Of a stretch of 64,000 nt of DNA, positions 21,828-44,900 are shown piece by piece; position 1 is the first letter of the stretch; every line of letters starts with the position of its first letter. The notes beneath the pieces were generated by a model that ran no database searches, was not told where the DNA came from, and was given only the letters and a program-made list of their open reading frames with translations. The DNA is taken from the NCBI RefSeq assembly GCF_015832195.1, contig NC_052031.1, forward strand, positions 15,253,850-15,317,849. The letters are read 5' to 3'. The position numbers and the translations under genes were made by a program. This stretch comes from Motacilla alba alba. Taxonomy: Eukaryota; Chordata; Aves; Passeriformes; Motacillidae.

Positions 21828-24800
21828 GTAGGTGGAGAACATATTGAGTTATTCTCTATGTGGTATATCCCCTGTTATAGGTTAGAACAGCTCAGAGCAG
21901 TAGACATCCTCTGTCTGCCTTACATCATGTCTTGTGTGCTCACTTCCTTGGATGGCTTGCTGTTGCTCAGAAGCCTCCTGAGGAGCTTGTGGAGCATGGT
22001 GCTAAAGCTTGTGTAATAGTGATAGATGTCATCAACTTCTCTTCTGTATAGCTAATCTGAGCTCCTCCCTTATCCATCAGCTGCTGATTTATTTAGGGTG
22101 TATATATTAACTAATAAGGAAAGTAATCTTTCTCACTGGCTCCCGCTGCTGTTCTGTGGTAACCTGAACAAGAAAAGTACTGATGGAGGGGACACATGCA
22201 CTGTCCCATAGCTCTAGATTACCTGTTCTCAGTTATATATGATTGGGGGCTGCTGATAAGCTGCATTCCATGTTGCTGTTACAGCTGCTTAGAAATTACC
22301 ATTAAGCTGTTTCATAATATTTAGGCATCTCACAATTATGATCATATTCACAATTGTACCTTGAATTTCTTGGACCTAAAATATGTTTTCCTAAGTTGAA
22401 AATATTAAACTTGGTAGCTAAAGCTCTTTGCCAGCTGACATCACTCACCAAATTGTCAAAGCTTAATGCAGTCATTTTCATCGCAAATCCATGCTGTGAC
22501 AAAATCCTTTTTATAGTTTCAGACTTGCCTCTTCTGACTGATGAAAAGTTTGATTTTGACCTTTCACTCTCTTCAACAAGGTAAGTTCTGTGAGTACTGT
22601 AGACCCTTCAAAATGGACACATGTACAGTGCTGACCTAAATTACTATTTTTCTTTGTAGTGGAAATGAAGATGAAGTCTTTGTTGGACCTGTGGGACACA
22701 AAGAAAGATGTATTGCTGCCAGTATTGAAGCAAAAAAGTGCATGTCTGCTTTTGATGATAAACTTGTGTGGAGCCCACTTCAAGGAGAGAAATTTGTGGA
22801 AATTTTCAAAGAGGCTCATTTGTTGGCACTGCGAATAGAGACTGGATGCAAGGACAAGGAGACCAAAATAAGCCAATCAGAAGAGCAGGAAAACAAGATT
22901 GTAGAAACATTTGTGGAGGACTCACAGTCAAAGCTGAAGATACTGAGAAACAAAAACATAGAAATAAGTCCCAGGCCCGTTAAACGGGAGACATACTGTG
23001 TACAGGACAGCCCAGCATGTCAGCTGCCACCTTGTTTTCAGAAGGCCTCGCATAAACTTGTGTCAGATGGCAAAGGACACGCTCTTCCTGCTCCTCCTAA
23101 CAGCAGCCCTGTTAAAATCTGTACGTCTCCTACAAAAAATGCCAGTTTACCCCTAACAGAGGAGCAGGAAACTAAGGAAACAAACACAAAGGCAATTGGC
23201 AAACTGCCAATGGCAAAACCATCTGCTTCTGGAAAAAGCAATTTGTTGACAATTGACAAGGTAAAGTCAGCTTCTGGGCAACATTTTCTTCCAGTGGAGT
23301 CTGTGTTTTAGGAATATTTAACCTGTCTACAATCTTTTATTTTCAAAAGCAAACTTTAATCTTCTGATGCTTCTCTACCTCATAAAATCCTTAGTCAGAA
23401 AACATATATAGAACAAAAAACGAGGGCAGGTACTGTGGTGTAGTAACTGATTACTTTGTTTATTATGACAGTGTAGAGCATTTGTAAGTAAATTTCTTTT
23501 CCATTGTATTCTGGTTTTGTGAATACTATAATTCTTGGCTTCTCTGCTGACTGGTTTCTGACACTGCTGTGTTGCTGGTAAAATTACCATACTGTTACAC
23601 TTCCTGTGTAATTTTATACTTAATGTGTAAAAGTGGCTTTATTTAATCCTTGTCAATGGAAATGTACTCTGGGATAGCAAGGAAACAGTTGTGTTAGTGA
23701 CCTTGTGAGCACCAATCCCACTCTTTTGATGTAATATCTTTTGGATGTTATTGCTCTACACTTTATAGCCTAGCCTCTAGTATGTATTACAGATTTTACT
23801 GAAGATGTGGTAGGGGTTTCTTAAGAACCATCACCTATAGAAATTACAGGACTCTGCCATACTGCTGCCTAGGCTGGCTCTCTTTATTCTCTAATTCCTT
23901 TAAGTCCATATTCAAGTTCGTGGCAGGAATAAAAATAACTGTTTGCCTCCTAGATCTGATGTTTCAGTTCTGTATAATAATACAGATAAAATGATCTGTC
24001 TCTAAGAAAATTCACTTCTTAAAATGTAATCTGAGTTAAGGAGCTCCTCTAAAATTCACAAGTAAAAAGTAACAATACCAAGACAAATAATGACAAAATA
24101 ATGTGTTAAATAGGGCATTTTTTTTTGCTTTTGATTCAGCCTGGCTTAAGGAAGATGACATATCTGAAATGTCCTCGTGTTGCCAGTGGTCTCACCAGGA
24201 TGACTACGTCATCATCTTCATCATCAGTTTCCAGCATGAACTCAAGTCTTAATTCAAGTTTACCAATTTCTCCTATAGGCAAAAAAGGTAATTGCTCTTA
24301 TTACAGATTTGTGCCACAAACCAATTTTGAAATAGCTAAGCGTTTTGTGGACTTTGGATTTGGAAATGTTTTACCAGTATTCAGTACATTCAAACACTAA
24401 GGAGTATTTTGTATGGAGAATAAAATTTTCTAGGCTAGCCCAGTAAATCCCTGTGGACTAAAGATAAATGTTAGACATCCATAATTTGTAGATTGGCTAG
24501 ATTCATACAAACCTGATGCCTCCATGTGAGCATCTGACACAGCTAGAAAGGAAGCAATGCCCTGGGAATTCTCTTCCCTTTATGCATGATCTCCTTTATT
24601 ACAGCCAAGGATACGAGCTTGTGAGTGCTCTAAGCTTGTCTGACTGGAATTAAAAGAAAAAACAAAACACCAAAACAAGTGAAATTTGGAAGTGAACAGG
24701 GAGGCATTATTCCATGTTTCTGTAAGCCTAAATAAAGGATGAGCTTTACTCAAGCAGATGGAAAAAACACCTTTGGGGACTGTGTTGAGACCATGAATTT

Positions 24801-27800
24801 GACCATTTCAGTAAGCCTCAAAGGATCAGGATAACAGTCTCCTAGAAGTACTCCCAGATGTAAGGACTACAGTTCTAGTACATGTATCAAAATACCAAGT
24901 TTGAGCAAATTTTTATTTTGCACCTTCTTTCTGGGAGATTAATAACATATTCCTAAAAGCTTAGTATGAACTATTTTATGCAATAGAACTGTCTAATCAA
25001 GATTCATCCTGTTAATGAAAGTAACCTACAGGCTAAAAGTAAGAACTTTACAGAAATCTGGGACAAATGCAGAGTTTAGCCTGTGGTGTTAATCAGTGTA
25101 ACTCAAACTGTTACCTCTTTGAAAGGCTGCTTAGGGAAACAGCTGCTTAGGACCAGCTCTGCTGGGAGTAAATACTAGAAGTCTTTTGAATCTGCAAGCT
25201 GCTCTGGCATTCCTGGAAGAATATTCTTTCACTTGATTGCAGTAATTCAGGAGTTTGGTGAGAAGACTATAAAATAAAACTGCCAAAGAATTTGAGGAGT
25301 AAATTTTCAGTAGTTGTGTATATTCTCCTCAAACTTGAACATTTTGAACCTGAATTTAAATGCTGCAAATTGCTGTTTTTCTTTCCTGTGTTAGTACAAT
25401 TATTCTACTTAGTCAAAAACTATAGAAGTACAACTTTCTATTTCAGGAAAATCAAACGTCTCATCAAAAGCTAGTGTGAGTGGCTGTAAGCTTTCATCCA
25501 GTACAAGCAGGCTGGCCCTTGTCAGACCCACCACAGTGTCATCTCTGCAGGCTGCCAATACTGAGAAATGCAGGAAGCAAGTGAGATCAGCTAGTACTCC
25601 CAAAATACCTAGTGCCATAAGCCTGGCTAAATCTTCAGCTTCTGCAGCATCATGTGAGGCTGCAGGCAGTGGAATTCGGAGACCAAGCTCTGTTTCCAGT
25701 CTGCAGCAGCCATGTCAGCAGAATAAAGATGGGAGTTCAGCAAAAGGAAGCCTGTGCCCAAAGCCCAAGGCTAGAGTTTTATCTGTTTCCACAAGTCAAA
25801 CTAGGGCCCCTGTGAAGACTCAAGGTAAGCACATGCTTTGTATGACCTGTCTTCTACTTTGGTTATTAAAAGCAAATGTTACCTTGAAGGCTTGTTATTT
25901 GTTTCATTACACTTTGGTCCACCTTTGGGAAGGAATTAGTATTTAACTGAAAGATAACTGCTATATAAGAAATAAATATGAATCTGATAGCAATTAACAA
26001 GAATTTTCTCTTTAGATGCAACACCAAAATCAACACCATCTCTTGGATTAACATTTTGTGGCACACCTGGAAGGTAGGGCTTCACTGAAAATCAAATGCA
26101 CTGAGGTATCCTTCTTATCGTGCAACATGGTTGGGTGTCACAACAGTTTTTTGAAAGTTCTGACTTCATTGTCTTGTCTAGTCCCTTGAGACCTGCCAAG
26201 TTTGACAAGTTGATGCCTATTGGAACTGATTTAAAACAAATCAAAACCCAAAACTAAACCAAATAACCCCTCCCACTCTATTTAGAAGAGGTTTCTTTGC
26301 AGTGCTAAATAGACCAAAATAGTTCATAAAAGAATTCTGATTGAGATTATCAACCTTAAGGTGACTGCTGTTCCCTTATTGACCAAAGGGAAATGGATTT
26401 CTGTCGTTTGGTAGAATAGTATTATTCAAACACTTTCTAGAAGGTATTGGCTAAGGTATGTTCCTCTTCTAGTGCCCTGGCAGTCAGCACTCCTATGAAA
26501 GCCTCAGAACATAAGGCCTTCCAGACTTTTTGTTTTCCTGAGAAGTCTGCCACCATGACTCCGGCCAGTGTGAAGCGGTCTGGCCTACCTACGCCTGTCC
26601 GTCGGATCTCAGGCTTCCCAGCAGTGACTCCTAAAACTGTGCCAAGAATGCCAGCTTCTCCACATGCTGCATCTCTTCAGCAAAGCTTCAGCTTTTCTAC
26701 CAAAAAGACTTTTACAGCTGGGTAAGACAGAAATCTTCATGAATGAAATGAGTATTGTAGGCAAACTGCCTCTTAGTGAATTCTGGTGTTGACTCCTGTG
26801 TTTCAAGGGCCTCTGCCAAATGTTAGAATGAGCCATTTGAGCACAGAAAAGCTGTGTAGGCCTAATGAAAACTTATAACTTGTGACAGTAAAATGGTATA
26901 AGCCATACTGAGGGGAGTCAATGTTTAACACTGAAGAATTACAGCTTTAATAGGAAATTATTTATATTTCTTGAGCAAGGGAAAAATTTAAGACTTGTGT
27001 CCAATGCTCTGGTCTTGTTTTGCTGTTGCCTTCTAATGAAGAGTAATAGCTGATTAAAATGCATATTACTTTTAACTTTTGTTTTATATTGTTGCCAATG
27101 GTCTGTAAGATGACGCTTTTTAAAGCATCAGTCAAAAAGCCAAGGATTTTGTTGACTTGAACTTTATTTTCTGAGCAGTTTTACTTACGTTTTAATTATT
27201 TATTTTTTTTCTCTGAAAGTAGTGTTGCCTTCTTCATATTATCCACCCAGCATCTTCTGACAAGGGCCATGTATGTGTGTGCAGGCTTTGTGGCTGGTGG
27301 AGAGGAACTGTATTAAAGTAGGAATGATTCATGGCTAGAAAACTGTGTCATGTTACTTAGGCCAAATGTCTCAAATAGTCTTTTCTCTCAAGGAAACAAT
27401 TATTCTGTCTACAGTGACTTTATCATACTAATCAGATTACAGCCTCTGGTCCTCCAGCCAGTGTCAGTACTTCCTTTCAGCAGGGACTGAAGTGGGTTGC
27501 TCAGTGATACACAAAATCAATGCCTCTTTGCTAGCTGTTCCAAGTTTGGAAAAAAGCAATGAAAATACCTTGTGTGAAGTTTAGGCTGGATGGCAATGTC
27601 AAGTAAGATTAAATTCTTCATGATACCTTCTTTTCTTTTTCTTTTTTTTTTTTTTTTGCATGGGTAGGCTATACTTTTTCTGCAGAATGAAGTATTTTGT
27701 GGGTAACTAGCATTTACTTGGATAAAAATAGGGGAATCCTTTTGGTCATTAAAGCTTGGGGTAAGGAGACAGTGAGGTTAGAAATTGGCTTTTCTGCTTT

Positions 27801-30800
27801 TAGTAGTTAATGATGATTAAAGAACTCAATTATCTCTGATGCTCTTTTCCCTAGTTCTAAACAGAAACAAGAGAGTAAGACTCAGACATCTTCAGAAGAT
27901 GATACGTCTCCTCCAGCTGTGCTACCTCTTGTGCTTGACTTCTCGCCAGAGAAAACTGCTACAGAAGGAGCAGAAAATGCATTAAAAGAGGCAGAAGTAC
28001 AAAATGAGCTGGCTAAAGTACCAAATGAGCTGGCTGAAGAGAAACAACCTGAGGTAAGAAATGACAGTATATTTTCCTACAAAACTGCTAAGTAAAGTGC
28101 TTGAGTTAGTTCAAGGTAAGGGATAAGTAGGGAAACCTCTTCAGTATACATGAAGTTAAAATGTGTTGGAATAATGAAATAATAAGATATTCTGAGTTGA
28201 AAGGGACCCATCAGAATTATCAAGTCCAGCACAGGGCACTCCAGGAATCACACTAAACACTTCTTGAATTCTGTCAGGCGGGTGCTGTGACTGCTTCCCT
28301 GGGGAGCCTGTTCCAGTGCCCAGCCACCTTCTGAGAGAAAAACCTTTTCCTGCTATCCAGTCTAAACCTCCCCTGACTCAGCTTCCTGATCATGAGAAGC
28401 TATCATTGATCATGAGAATGAAGGGATTGGTCCCTGCCCCTCTGCTTCCTCCTATGAGAATGTTCAAGACCACAGTAAGCTCTCCCCTCATCTCTTCTCC
28501 AGGTTGAACAGACCAGGTGCCCTCAGCTGCTCCTCATAAGGCTTCCCCTCCAGGCCCATCACCATCCTTGTTGCCTTCCTCTGGATGCTCTCAAATCGCT
28601 CAATTATCTTTTTTTATATTGTGGTGCCCAATTGCCTGTAACCATGTGCACCCTCTAGTGCCTGTATTTAGCACTGAACATCATACGTTAGTGTTTCCAT
28701 TGTGCTCCCATCTCAAATGCACTGTCAAGTACTTGCAGATTGTATATTAAATTTCCACTTTTGGAAGAGTACTGTGAAATCCTTGTAGCTTCAGTTAGAA
28801 AAATAGTGTTGCAGGGCAGTTCATGTTGCAGACATAAAGCTCCTTCGGGGATTAAAAAAACCCTACGAACCCAAAACACTGCTGTAGCTAAATTCAGTCA
28901 CCTAAAAGGAGCACAAATCTGCATACAGTGAGGGAGGATTAAACCCCAAAGTCCATATAGCAGTAAACTTCAGTGTCAAGTAATTATTTCAGTGAACACT
29001 TTCCCTCTCTCAGGAATGTAGTGGCTTCACGTTGAAAGCTGGCACTCCACAGGCATTAAGAAGAAAGGGCTAAAGTTGTAGTCTGAAACGTTAACCTGAC
29101 AAAGTGGCTATTGATTTACAAATACTGAGGTTTAGAATAATCTGTGGATTAATTACTGGATGTTATTTTATCAGTATGTTCCTTGTTAGCTTGCTTGGTG
29201 GCGTGTGTGTTTCAGAACTGTTTAGTACATGTATGGGGTAGTTAAACTGGACAAAAGGATAACTAGAGTGTGAAGCTGTAGAGAATAGTTTATCTGGCTA
29301 AATAACATTGCACAGTAATTGTAGTTAAATCGTGTAAGTATTAAGAGGGTTACTAATCTTCTGGTTTAAATTTAATTATACTTCTAAGTGAAAAACTGTT
29401 TTGTGCCCCAAGGGATTTCTTTTGCTTTAGCTTACTGCATTTTCCCTGTGATGCTAGCCAGAGAGTAGGAGCTGAGGGGTTTACGCTATGTGCAATGAAT
29501 CCTGCATGAAAGATACCAAGCTGTAAATTAGGCCTGATCTGTGACTATTAAAGCTGTGTAAGCTAAATCGATTGCCTCAATGTATATGAAGGAAACTTGG
29601 TGAACAGGGGAGAAAACCTGAATTTTTTTTTAAAGGCTTTACTGGTAGATATTGGAACAGACAGCTCTCTCCCACACACTTCTGAATGTGAAAGCAGACC
29701 TTTGATTGACCTTTCCAATACTCCCGAAGTGAGTAAGATTACTTCTGCAAAGCCTGTGTTATCTGGGCAGATAAAGGTAAGCTTTATTCATATCATCTGG
29801 TGCAAGTTATGTTAGCAGAAAAATGTCTACTGTCTGCAGAGCAGTTCCACAGTACTGTAGGAATTATTTAATATTAGCTCAATATGATATACATAATTAG
29901 GTGCTCTTCTGAGAATGTCATGTTTAAAAACAAACAGTGTGTTCTGAACTAGAGCTCAGTGAGCAAATAGGAGAAGGAGGAGGATGGAGAAAGAACTTAG
30001 TTCTTAAAGCAGTTGTTACAGAATAAAACTGCTCTGAAGCAGGAAGTGGATGTTGTCTTCAGTAGAGTTGCCATGCTTATTCTTGTTTAACCTTTCTTGC
30101 ACATTTTCAGTTCTTGGCAGCAGCTCATTTTAATCAAAAAAGAAGGGATGCCTCTCCTGTTTAGCTCCTCTCCTAATCCTCTCCTTAGCTGGAAGATGTG
30201 TGCTGTTGGAATCTGCTCTAAATTTTACAAGCATTTTTATGCATTAGTGGCTTGAAGGCAGATGCCTTTAGATCGTTGTCAGATGAATGCTGGTAACTAT
30301 GAGGATGCAGCCTTTGACAGAAGGTGTCGTTGGGCTCAGTTGATAATCAGGCCCTTCAAATTTTGTCAAAAGAGGAGTATTGCAGAACTCTGACTCTGGG
30401 GGCCACATTCAGAGGAGTTCAGAAGTGCTGTGTCCTGTCTGGATGACACTGTCACTACAATATGCACAATAATGAAACTTAGAGAAGACTTTTACGTTTT
30501 TAAGGTGAGTATGGGCAATAACCACCTTTTGAGAAGCTTGTGCTTGTCTAAAAATGAGCATGTTTTTAAAAACCTGAACACCAAAGCTTGAGTGTGGTGC
30601 TTGTATTTGTCTTCTAGATACTAACAGGAGCCCTACACAAGAAAAGTACTTGAGAATAATAGAGATTATAGCTGCTAGTAGCTATGCACAGCAGTTGACT
30701 ACAATAGCTAAATGTTTCTGGTTTTCTTTCAGCTAATTGATTTGAGTTCTCCTCTTATCACTCTGAGCCCTGATGTAAACAAAGAAAATCTGGATTCCCC

Positions 30801-30816
30801 TCTACTGAAGTTCTGA
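21749..30816 (+). CDS. GTSE1: GTSE1, G2 and S phase-expressed protein 1 (complete, 10 coding exons)
   Basis: Cell-cycle protein that binds microtubules and plus ends, restrains MCAK in mitosis, binds p53 and stabilises p21, and binds clathrin heavy chain. Coding exons: 21749-21827, 22523-22580, 22660-23260, 24140-24287, 25447-25824, 26016-26073, 26473-26721, 27855-28053, 29636-29776 and 30733-30816. All GT-AG with matching phases; 664 aa, somewhat shorter than human (about 720-740). The N-terminal signature DLPLLTDEKFDFDLSLSS followed by NEDEVFVGPVGHKERCIAAS is diagnostic. The middle is Ser/Pro/Lys-rich and disordered, with repeated TPK/TPxR proline-directed sites. The tail has LIDL at 613-616 and 638-641 and LITL at 645-648, the clathrin-binding type, then KENLDSPLLKF. 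The first 26 residues rest on ATG 21749, chosen because phase 1 completes the Asp codon of exon 2; this start is the least certain part. It lies 846 bases upstream of TRMU, as in human. Confidence 0.93.
22523..22580 (+). CDS. GTSE1: GTSE1 coding exon 2
   Basis: Residues 27-45, LPLLTDEKFDFDLSLSST. Acceptor TATAGTTTCAG; donor ACAAG|GTAAGT. Confidence 0.92.
22660..23260 (+). CDS. GTSE1: GTSE1 coding exon 3
   Basis: Residues 46-246, the largest exon. Acceptor TTTCTTTGTAG; donor GACAAG|GTAAAG. Holds the conserved GNEDEVFVGP and SPLQGEKFVEIFKEAHLLAL blocks. Confidence 0.94.
24140..24287 (+). CDS. GTSE1: GTSE1 coding exon 4
   Basis: Residues 247-295, PGLRKMTYLKCPR to SPIGKK, including a run of six serines. 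Acceptor TTTTGATTCAG; donor AAAAAAG|GTAATT, phase 1. Confidence 0.88.
25447..25824 (+). CDS. GTSE1: GTSE1 coding exon 5
   Basis: Residues 296-421, Ser/Ala/Lys-rich basic region. Acceptor TATTTCAG; donor ACTCAAG|GTAAGC, phase 1. Confidence 0.9.
26016..26073 (+). CDS. GTSE1: GTSE1 coding exon 6
   Basis: Residues 422-440, ATPKSTPSLGLTFCGTPG. Acceptor TTCTCTTTAG; donor GGAAG|GTAGGG, phase 2. Short, but in frame on both sides. Confidence 0.82.
26473..26721 (+). CDS. GTSE1: GTSE1 coding exon 7
   Basis: Residues 441-523. Acceptor TCTTCTAG; donor GCTGG|GTAAGA. Carries the conserved RSGLPTPVRRISGFPAVTPK stretch. Confidence 0.92.
27629..27657. repeat. poly-T tract in GTSE1 intron 7
   Basis: A pyrimidine run ending in sixteen consecutive T. 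Confidence 0.9.
27855..28053 (+). CDS. GTSE1: GTSE1 coding exon 8
   Basis: Residues 524-590, acidic. Acceptor TTTTCCCTAG; donor CCTGAG|GTAAGA. Contains LPLVLDFSPEKTA and a short internal near-repeat: EVQNELAKV, then PNELAEE. Confidence 0.9.
28178..28650 (-). mobile_element. CR1 LINE fragment in GTSE1 intron 8
   Basis: Reading on minus: GAGAGCATCCAGAGGAAGGC, GCAGCTGAGGGCACCTGG, the GGAGGTTTAGACTGGATA block, ACTGGAACAGGCTCCCCAGG and the 3' region. This is the longest CR1 piece here and covers the end of ORF2 into the 3'UTR. Not coding. Confidence 0.88.
29636..29776 (+). CDS. GTSE1: GTSE1 coding exon 9
   Basis: Residues 591-637, ALLVDIGTD to GQIK. Acceptor is a long T run then AAAG; donor ATAAAG|GTAAGC. 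Contains RPLIDLSNTPE. Confidence 0.91.
30733..30816 (+). CDS. GTSE1: GTSE1 coding exon 10 (terminal)
   Basis: Residues 638-664 plus TGA. Acceptor TTTCTTTCAG. The end, LIDLSSPLITLSPD followed by NKENLDSPLLKF, is a clear family C-terminus. Confidence 0.95.
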   Translation, partial: LIDLSSPLITLSPDVNKENLDSPLLKF

Positions 30817-31137
30817 ATTTGAAGTGAAATGAAGAATTCTTAGCAACTGTGATCTTTGAAGTGGTTTTGGTGTTGTTCCTCATTTGTATAATTTTTTGAA
30901 GAGGGCTGTGGATTGTCTGATGAACCGCATTAACAAAATAGAATTCTAACACTCTTGATACAGTCATTCTGATAATGGTTTTGTTCATGGATGGGTTGCA
31001 ATGGATGTGTTTAAACTATGTTGCTCTAAGGCAAAAAAATTTGAATTGTAATTCTGGTTTCTGAATTGGAAGCCTGCCTCCTTACTTCTTACCGGTTGTC
31101 ATTTGATTCCTCTATGTACAACAAAGTTTTAATTTAA

Positions 31138-31143
31138 AATAAA
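31138..31143 (+). terminator. GTSE1: GTSE1 polyadenylation signal
   Basis: AATAAA, 322 bases after the GTSE1 stop, the first canonical signal in a T-rich 3'UTR. Confidence 0.75.
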
Positions 31144-31232
31144 TGAGTCATTTGCTAAACCTGTACAAAATAGCAGCTTTTTATTGCATGCTTTGGGTAG
31201 ACTTTTCTAGTGTTTTGCTAAAAAATGCTAGG

Positions 31233-31264
31233 TAGTTTCTACCTACACTTGTAGGTAGAAACTA
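31233..31264. repeat. perfect 14 bp inverted repeat with 4-base loop
   Basis: TAGTTTCTACCTAC, loop ACTT, then its exact reverse complement. It sits about 90 bases after the GTSE1 polyadenylation signal and before the TRMU CpG island. Confidence 0.9.
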
Positions 31265-31661
31265 GTGGACTTCAGGGTGGTGTAGCAAGTTTGGAAACCA
31301 GCATTTTAGTATTGAATGCCAGTAGAATAAATCAGCAAGGAAGAAGGTAACAGCTTGTTACTGCCAGCTGATTTAGTGGCAGCTGCCCCCAGCTGGCGCA
31401 ACGGACATGAAGCAATCGAAGGGCGATATTTTCCTCTTGAGTTTTCCTTTATCTGACTGCCGGTGCTGCTCCTGTGGCTCAGGGGCGGTGGGGGCGGTTC
31501 GGGCCCGGCACGTGTGCGGTTGTGGGTGACCTGCTGGGGGTCAGAGGCCTCCCGCGCTCCCTGGCCCGGCGCGCTCCCGTCCCAGCGCGTTCCCGGCGCG
31601 GCGGCGCGCAGGCGCGGCGCTGTGGGAGCGCGGGGCGGGCGGAAGCGGCCCGGGCAGGGCG

Positions 31662-41941
<10,280 letters not shown>

Positions 41942-41991
41942 CACCTGGGACTGTTTATTGAAGGACTTTGGAGAATTTGCTGCCTGAGAAC

Positions 41992-41997
41992 AATAAA
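41992..41997 (+). terminator. TRMU: TRMU polyadenylation signal
   Basis: AATAAA 50 bases after the TRMU stop; a second AATAAA follows about ten bases later. Confidence 0.7.
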
Positions 41998-44900
41998 AAC
42001 TATAATAAATGTGGTTCATAAGGCCAGTTAACCAGAGAGTCCCAGCTCTTGACTTAGCACTGAAGGAGTTTAAAACTAAAGCCACTTTGGTGCAATTTTG
42101 CTGGACTGTATGGTGCTGTTTATATTAATCCGTATCAAGGGATGTCCTAAGGTGTTCTCTAATAGTAGTAACACATACAGGAATTTTAATACAAAAATCA
42201 TGGCTGAAATAATAAATCTATCTCTCATGTGTAAGTGAAATGCTTTTTTTCCCCCTTACCTGAAGGTACCTGTCCTTAGTAAAGTACATATGGTATTTTA
42301 CACTAGATGTATGCTTGTGCTTTGAACTCTGGAAGAGGAAGGAATGATGTTTAAATTCAGCATTTGGAATGAACTCCAGGCAACAGATACTTATTTTTCA
42401 TTTTACATAGTTTTACAAAAAATGCTTTGGATTCTTCAGCTGTATTAAGTAGTCGCTTCAGATGTTTACATAACACGGAGTTACAAATCTTAGGGGCTTA
42501 AGAGTCTTGAATGCTAGATGTTTTCACACAACTGACTAATTTTCTGATAACTGCTGAGGTCTGAGGCTGTTTGGTTTGTCTCCTGGAGAAGAGAATGCAT
42601 TGTAGTGCTTGAGAAAAATGCGAATTCACAGGGATTTCCTTGTTGTGGATCAAGCTTATAGACCTGATAATGATTGGCTCTTGCCATGTCTCAAAATTGA
42701 ATGCTGTTAGGAAGAGCTGAATACTTCATCTAAATTAGAAAGGTTTATAAAGACTGGGTGCATATTGAAGACACCCCAAGCTTATGGTAAAACTTCATTG
42801 CAGCAAGTTAGCAAGAATGAATTCCTGTCTTTCAGCATGGTAGTAGAAGGTAACTGTTCCTGAAGTACAGTTGTGCTTCAGGAGCAGGACTTTGTGGTGG
42901 TGTAGAATTTTGAGATTTTAACTGGCAGTGAGATCCCAGGTTTGCTGAGAGCTGCTGAACCAGTGCCTCACAGCAGGAAAGGTTAACCATGTGCTCCTTG
43001 CAGCACAGCTGGCATTGGATGCAATGAATGTCTGCTACAGAACCTGCCGAACAGAGGCTTTTTAATATATTCTCTGCTTCCCTCCTTTTGTTTAAGCATC
43101 CTTAAACTGGACACAGCAGTAATCCAGGATGGCTACTGCAGAAAATTCAGAAGCTAACATGCTGCTCTTTGGTGGAAACCTCTCCGGTAATGGTCTCTGT
43201 TCACTTCATAGGCTCAGAGGACTTTGGTTTTTATCATCAGAAGTGAATCTCATGGTTCTGCTGAATCCTCATCTGAGGTAGAGGTGAATATGAACAATGT
43301 TTGGTTAGTACAGACTCATTGTCTGAGGCTGCAGCTCAGCCTCTTGCCATGGTGGCAAGCAAAGAAAGCCCTTTGACATGATGAAGTGATTGCTGTTCTT
43401 GCTCCCAATGAACCTCACCACACTGCTGTGAGCTAGGAGTCAGCGGGTGTTTGTGAAATTCAGATTGCTCTTAGCTTCTTGCCTGGGATGCTTCACAAGA
43501 GGCTGCAGGTGTGCAGCAGCACCACACTTGCATGTTTAAAGCAGCCCCTCCAAACAGCTTGGAAACAGGGAAGTAAAGGAGTGAGCTGAGAGCACAGGTT
43601 GGTGCTGGGGTCAGGCAGTGTGTGCCTTACAAGGGACCATCACTGACACCACTGCTCACATAGCCTTTGCCAAGGCTGGAATTTGGCCAAGTTTAAGCTT
43701 GAATGAGGTAGGAGCAGTCTGGTAAGTCAATTTTCTTTTTTTTATATCTATTGCAGAAGATTAGCATCAATGTGCTTTTTAAAATTCATTGGCTTTTCAC
43801 TTTTTTGGTCAATTCTTCTGCTGCTTTGGGCAACAAATTGCAAACAGGTTATTTTACTTTCAAGATGTCATTAAGCTTTTCAGGTCTTGAAATATTTGGT
43901 TTCAAGGACTCACATGCATAACTATTTAGAAAAGGACTTTCCTTCCAAAGTAGAAAATGTGATAACACGACCAGGATCATGTAACTGAAAAACCACCACT
44001 CGTGTCAGCTAAGGCTGGGTCTGAATTGAAATCTCTGTTGTGCCCTGTGAGTATATTTGAAGTCTGTGTTTCTGAGTGTATAATGGCTGAAAAATTGCAC
44101 TCCAAGTGCAGTTTATTTCCAGAAGTGCTTGTGTAAAACCTGTCTTAATTGCACTCCTGGTTTTGCTCCATCTTAGCAGTGTTCCTGCCCCAGCTGGTGC
44201 TGGAGGACAGAAGTGTCCCCCTGCAAGGAGAGCAGGGCTGTCCTGTGATTCTCTCTTCACCTGGATCTTTGGATCTTTGGAACATTGAGATGTTGCACAG
44301 GTGTGGTGAAGGATTTCATTTGCACTATGGGAGTGCAGTATTTGCAGTCCAGCAGTAAATGCATTGGCTCTTTGCATTGGCTTTTAGGGCTGAGAGGAGC
44401 TGTCAGCCTCCCATTTCAAAACTGAGTGTTCACTCTCTCTAGCTGCTTTCTCTCTTTTGCTGCAAACCACAGGGAGCAAAGCTGCTGTTGTTTATATAAA
44501 GCTTTATCCTTTTTAGAGTAGGTCTATATTTTTAGCATACAAGCAAAAAAAAAAAACAACCAAATTTTTGGATGCAGGATTTAAATTTGTACTTTTATAT
44601 ATGTGAATATTGAATGCAGCCCCTATGGACAAGGCTGAGCTCTCCCTGGAAGCTGGGACATGAGTGTGTGCAGCCTCCTGTGCAGACTCTGCCCCGAAGG
44701 CAAGGAGGTGGGACTGGAGTGAAGGTTGACAGCACAGCCTGTGCTTCTGGGGATTTCAGGATCAGGCTGTTTCAGAGTAAAGGATACAATTTCCTCTTCC
44801 ACCTTTATTCCCAAACCAGAATTTTCTAACCTCTCTTTGTCCGAAAGAACCCTTTCAGCTTGGAGTCTTCAGCACAGGAAGGGCTGGGGAGGGTCTCTGA

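Noticed and set aside
28384..28420. Direct repeat of TGATCATGAGAA
   Set aside because: Falls inside the CR1 fragment; a small local duplication within the element.
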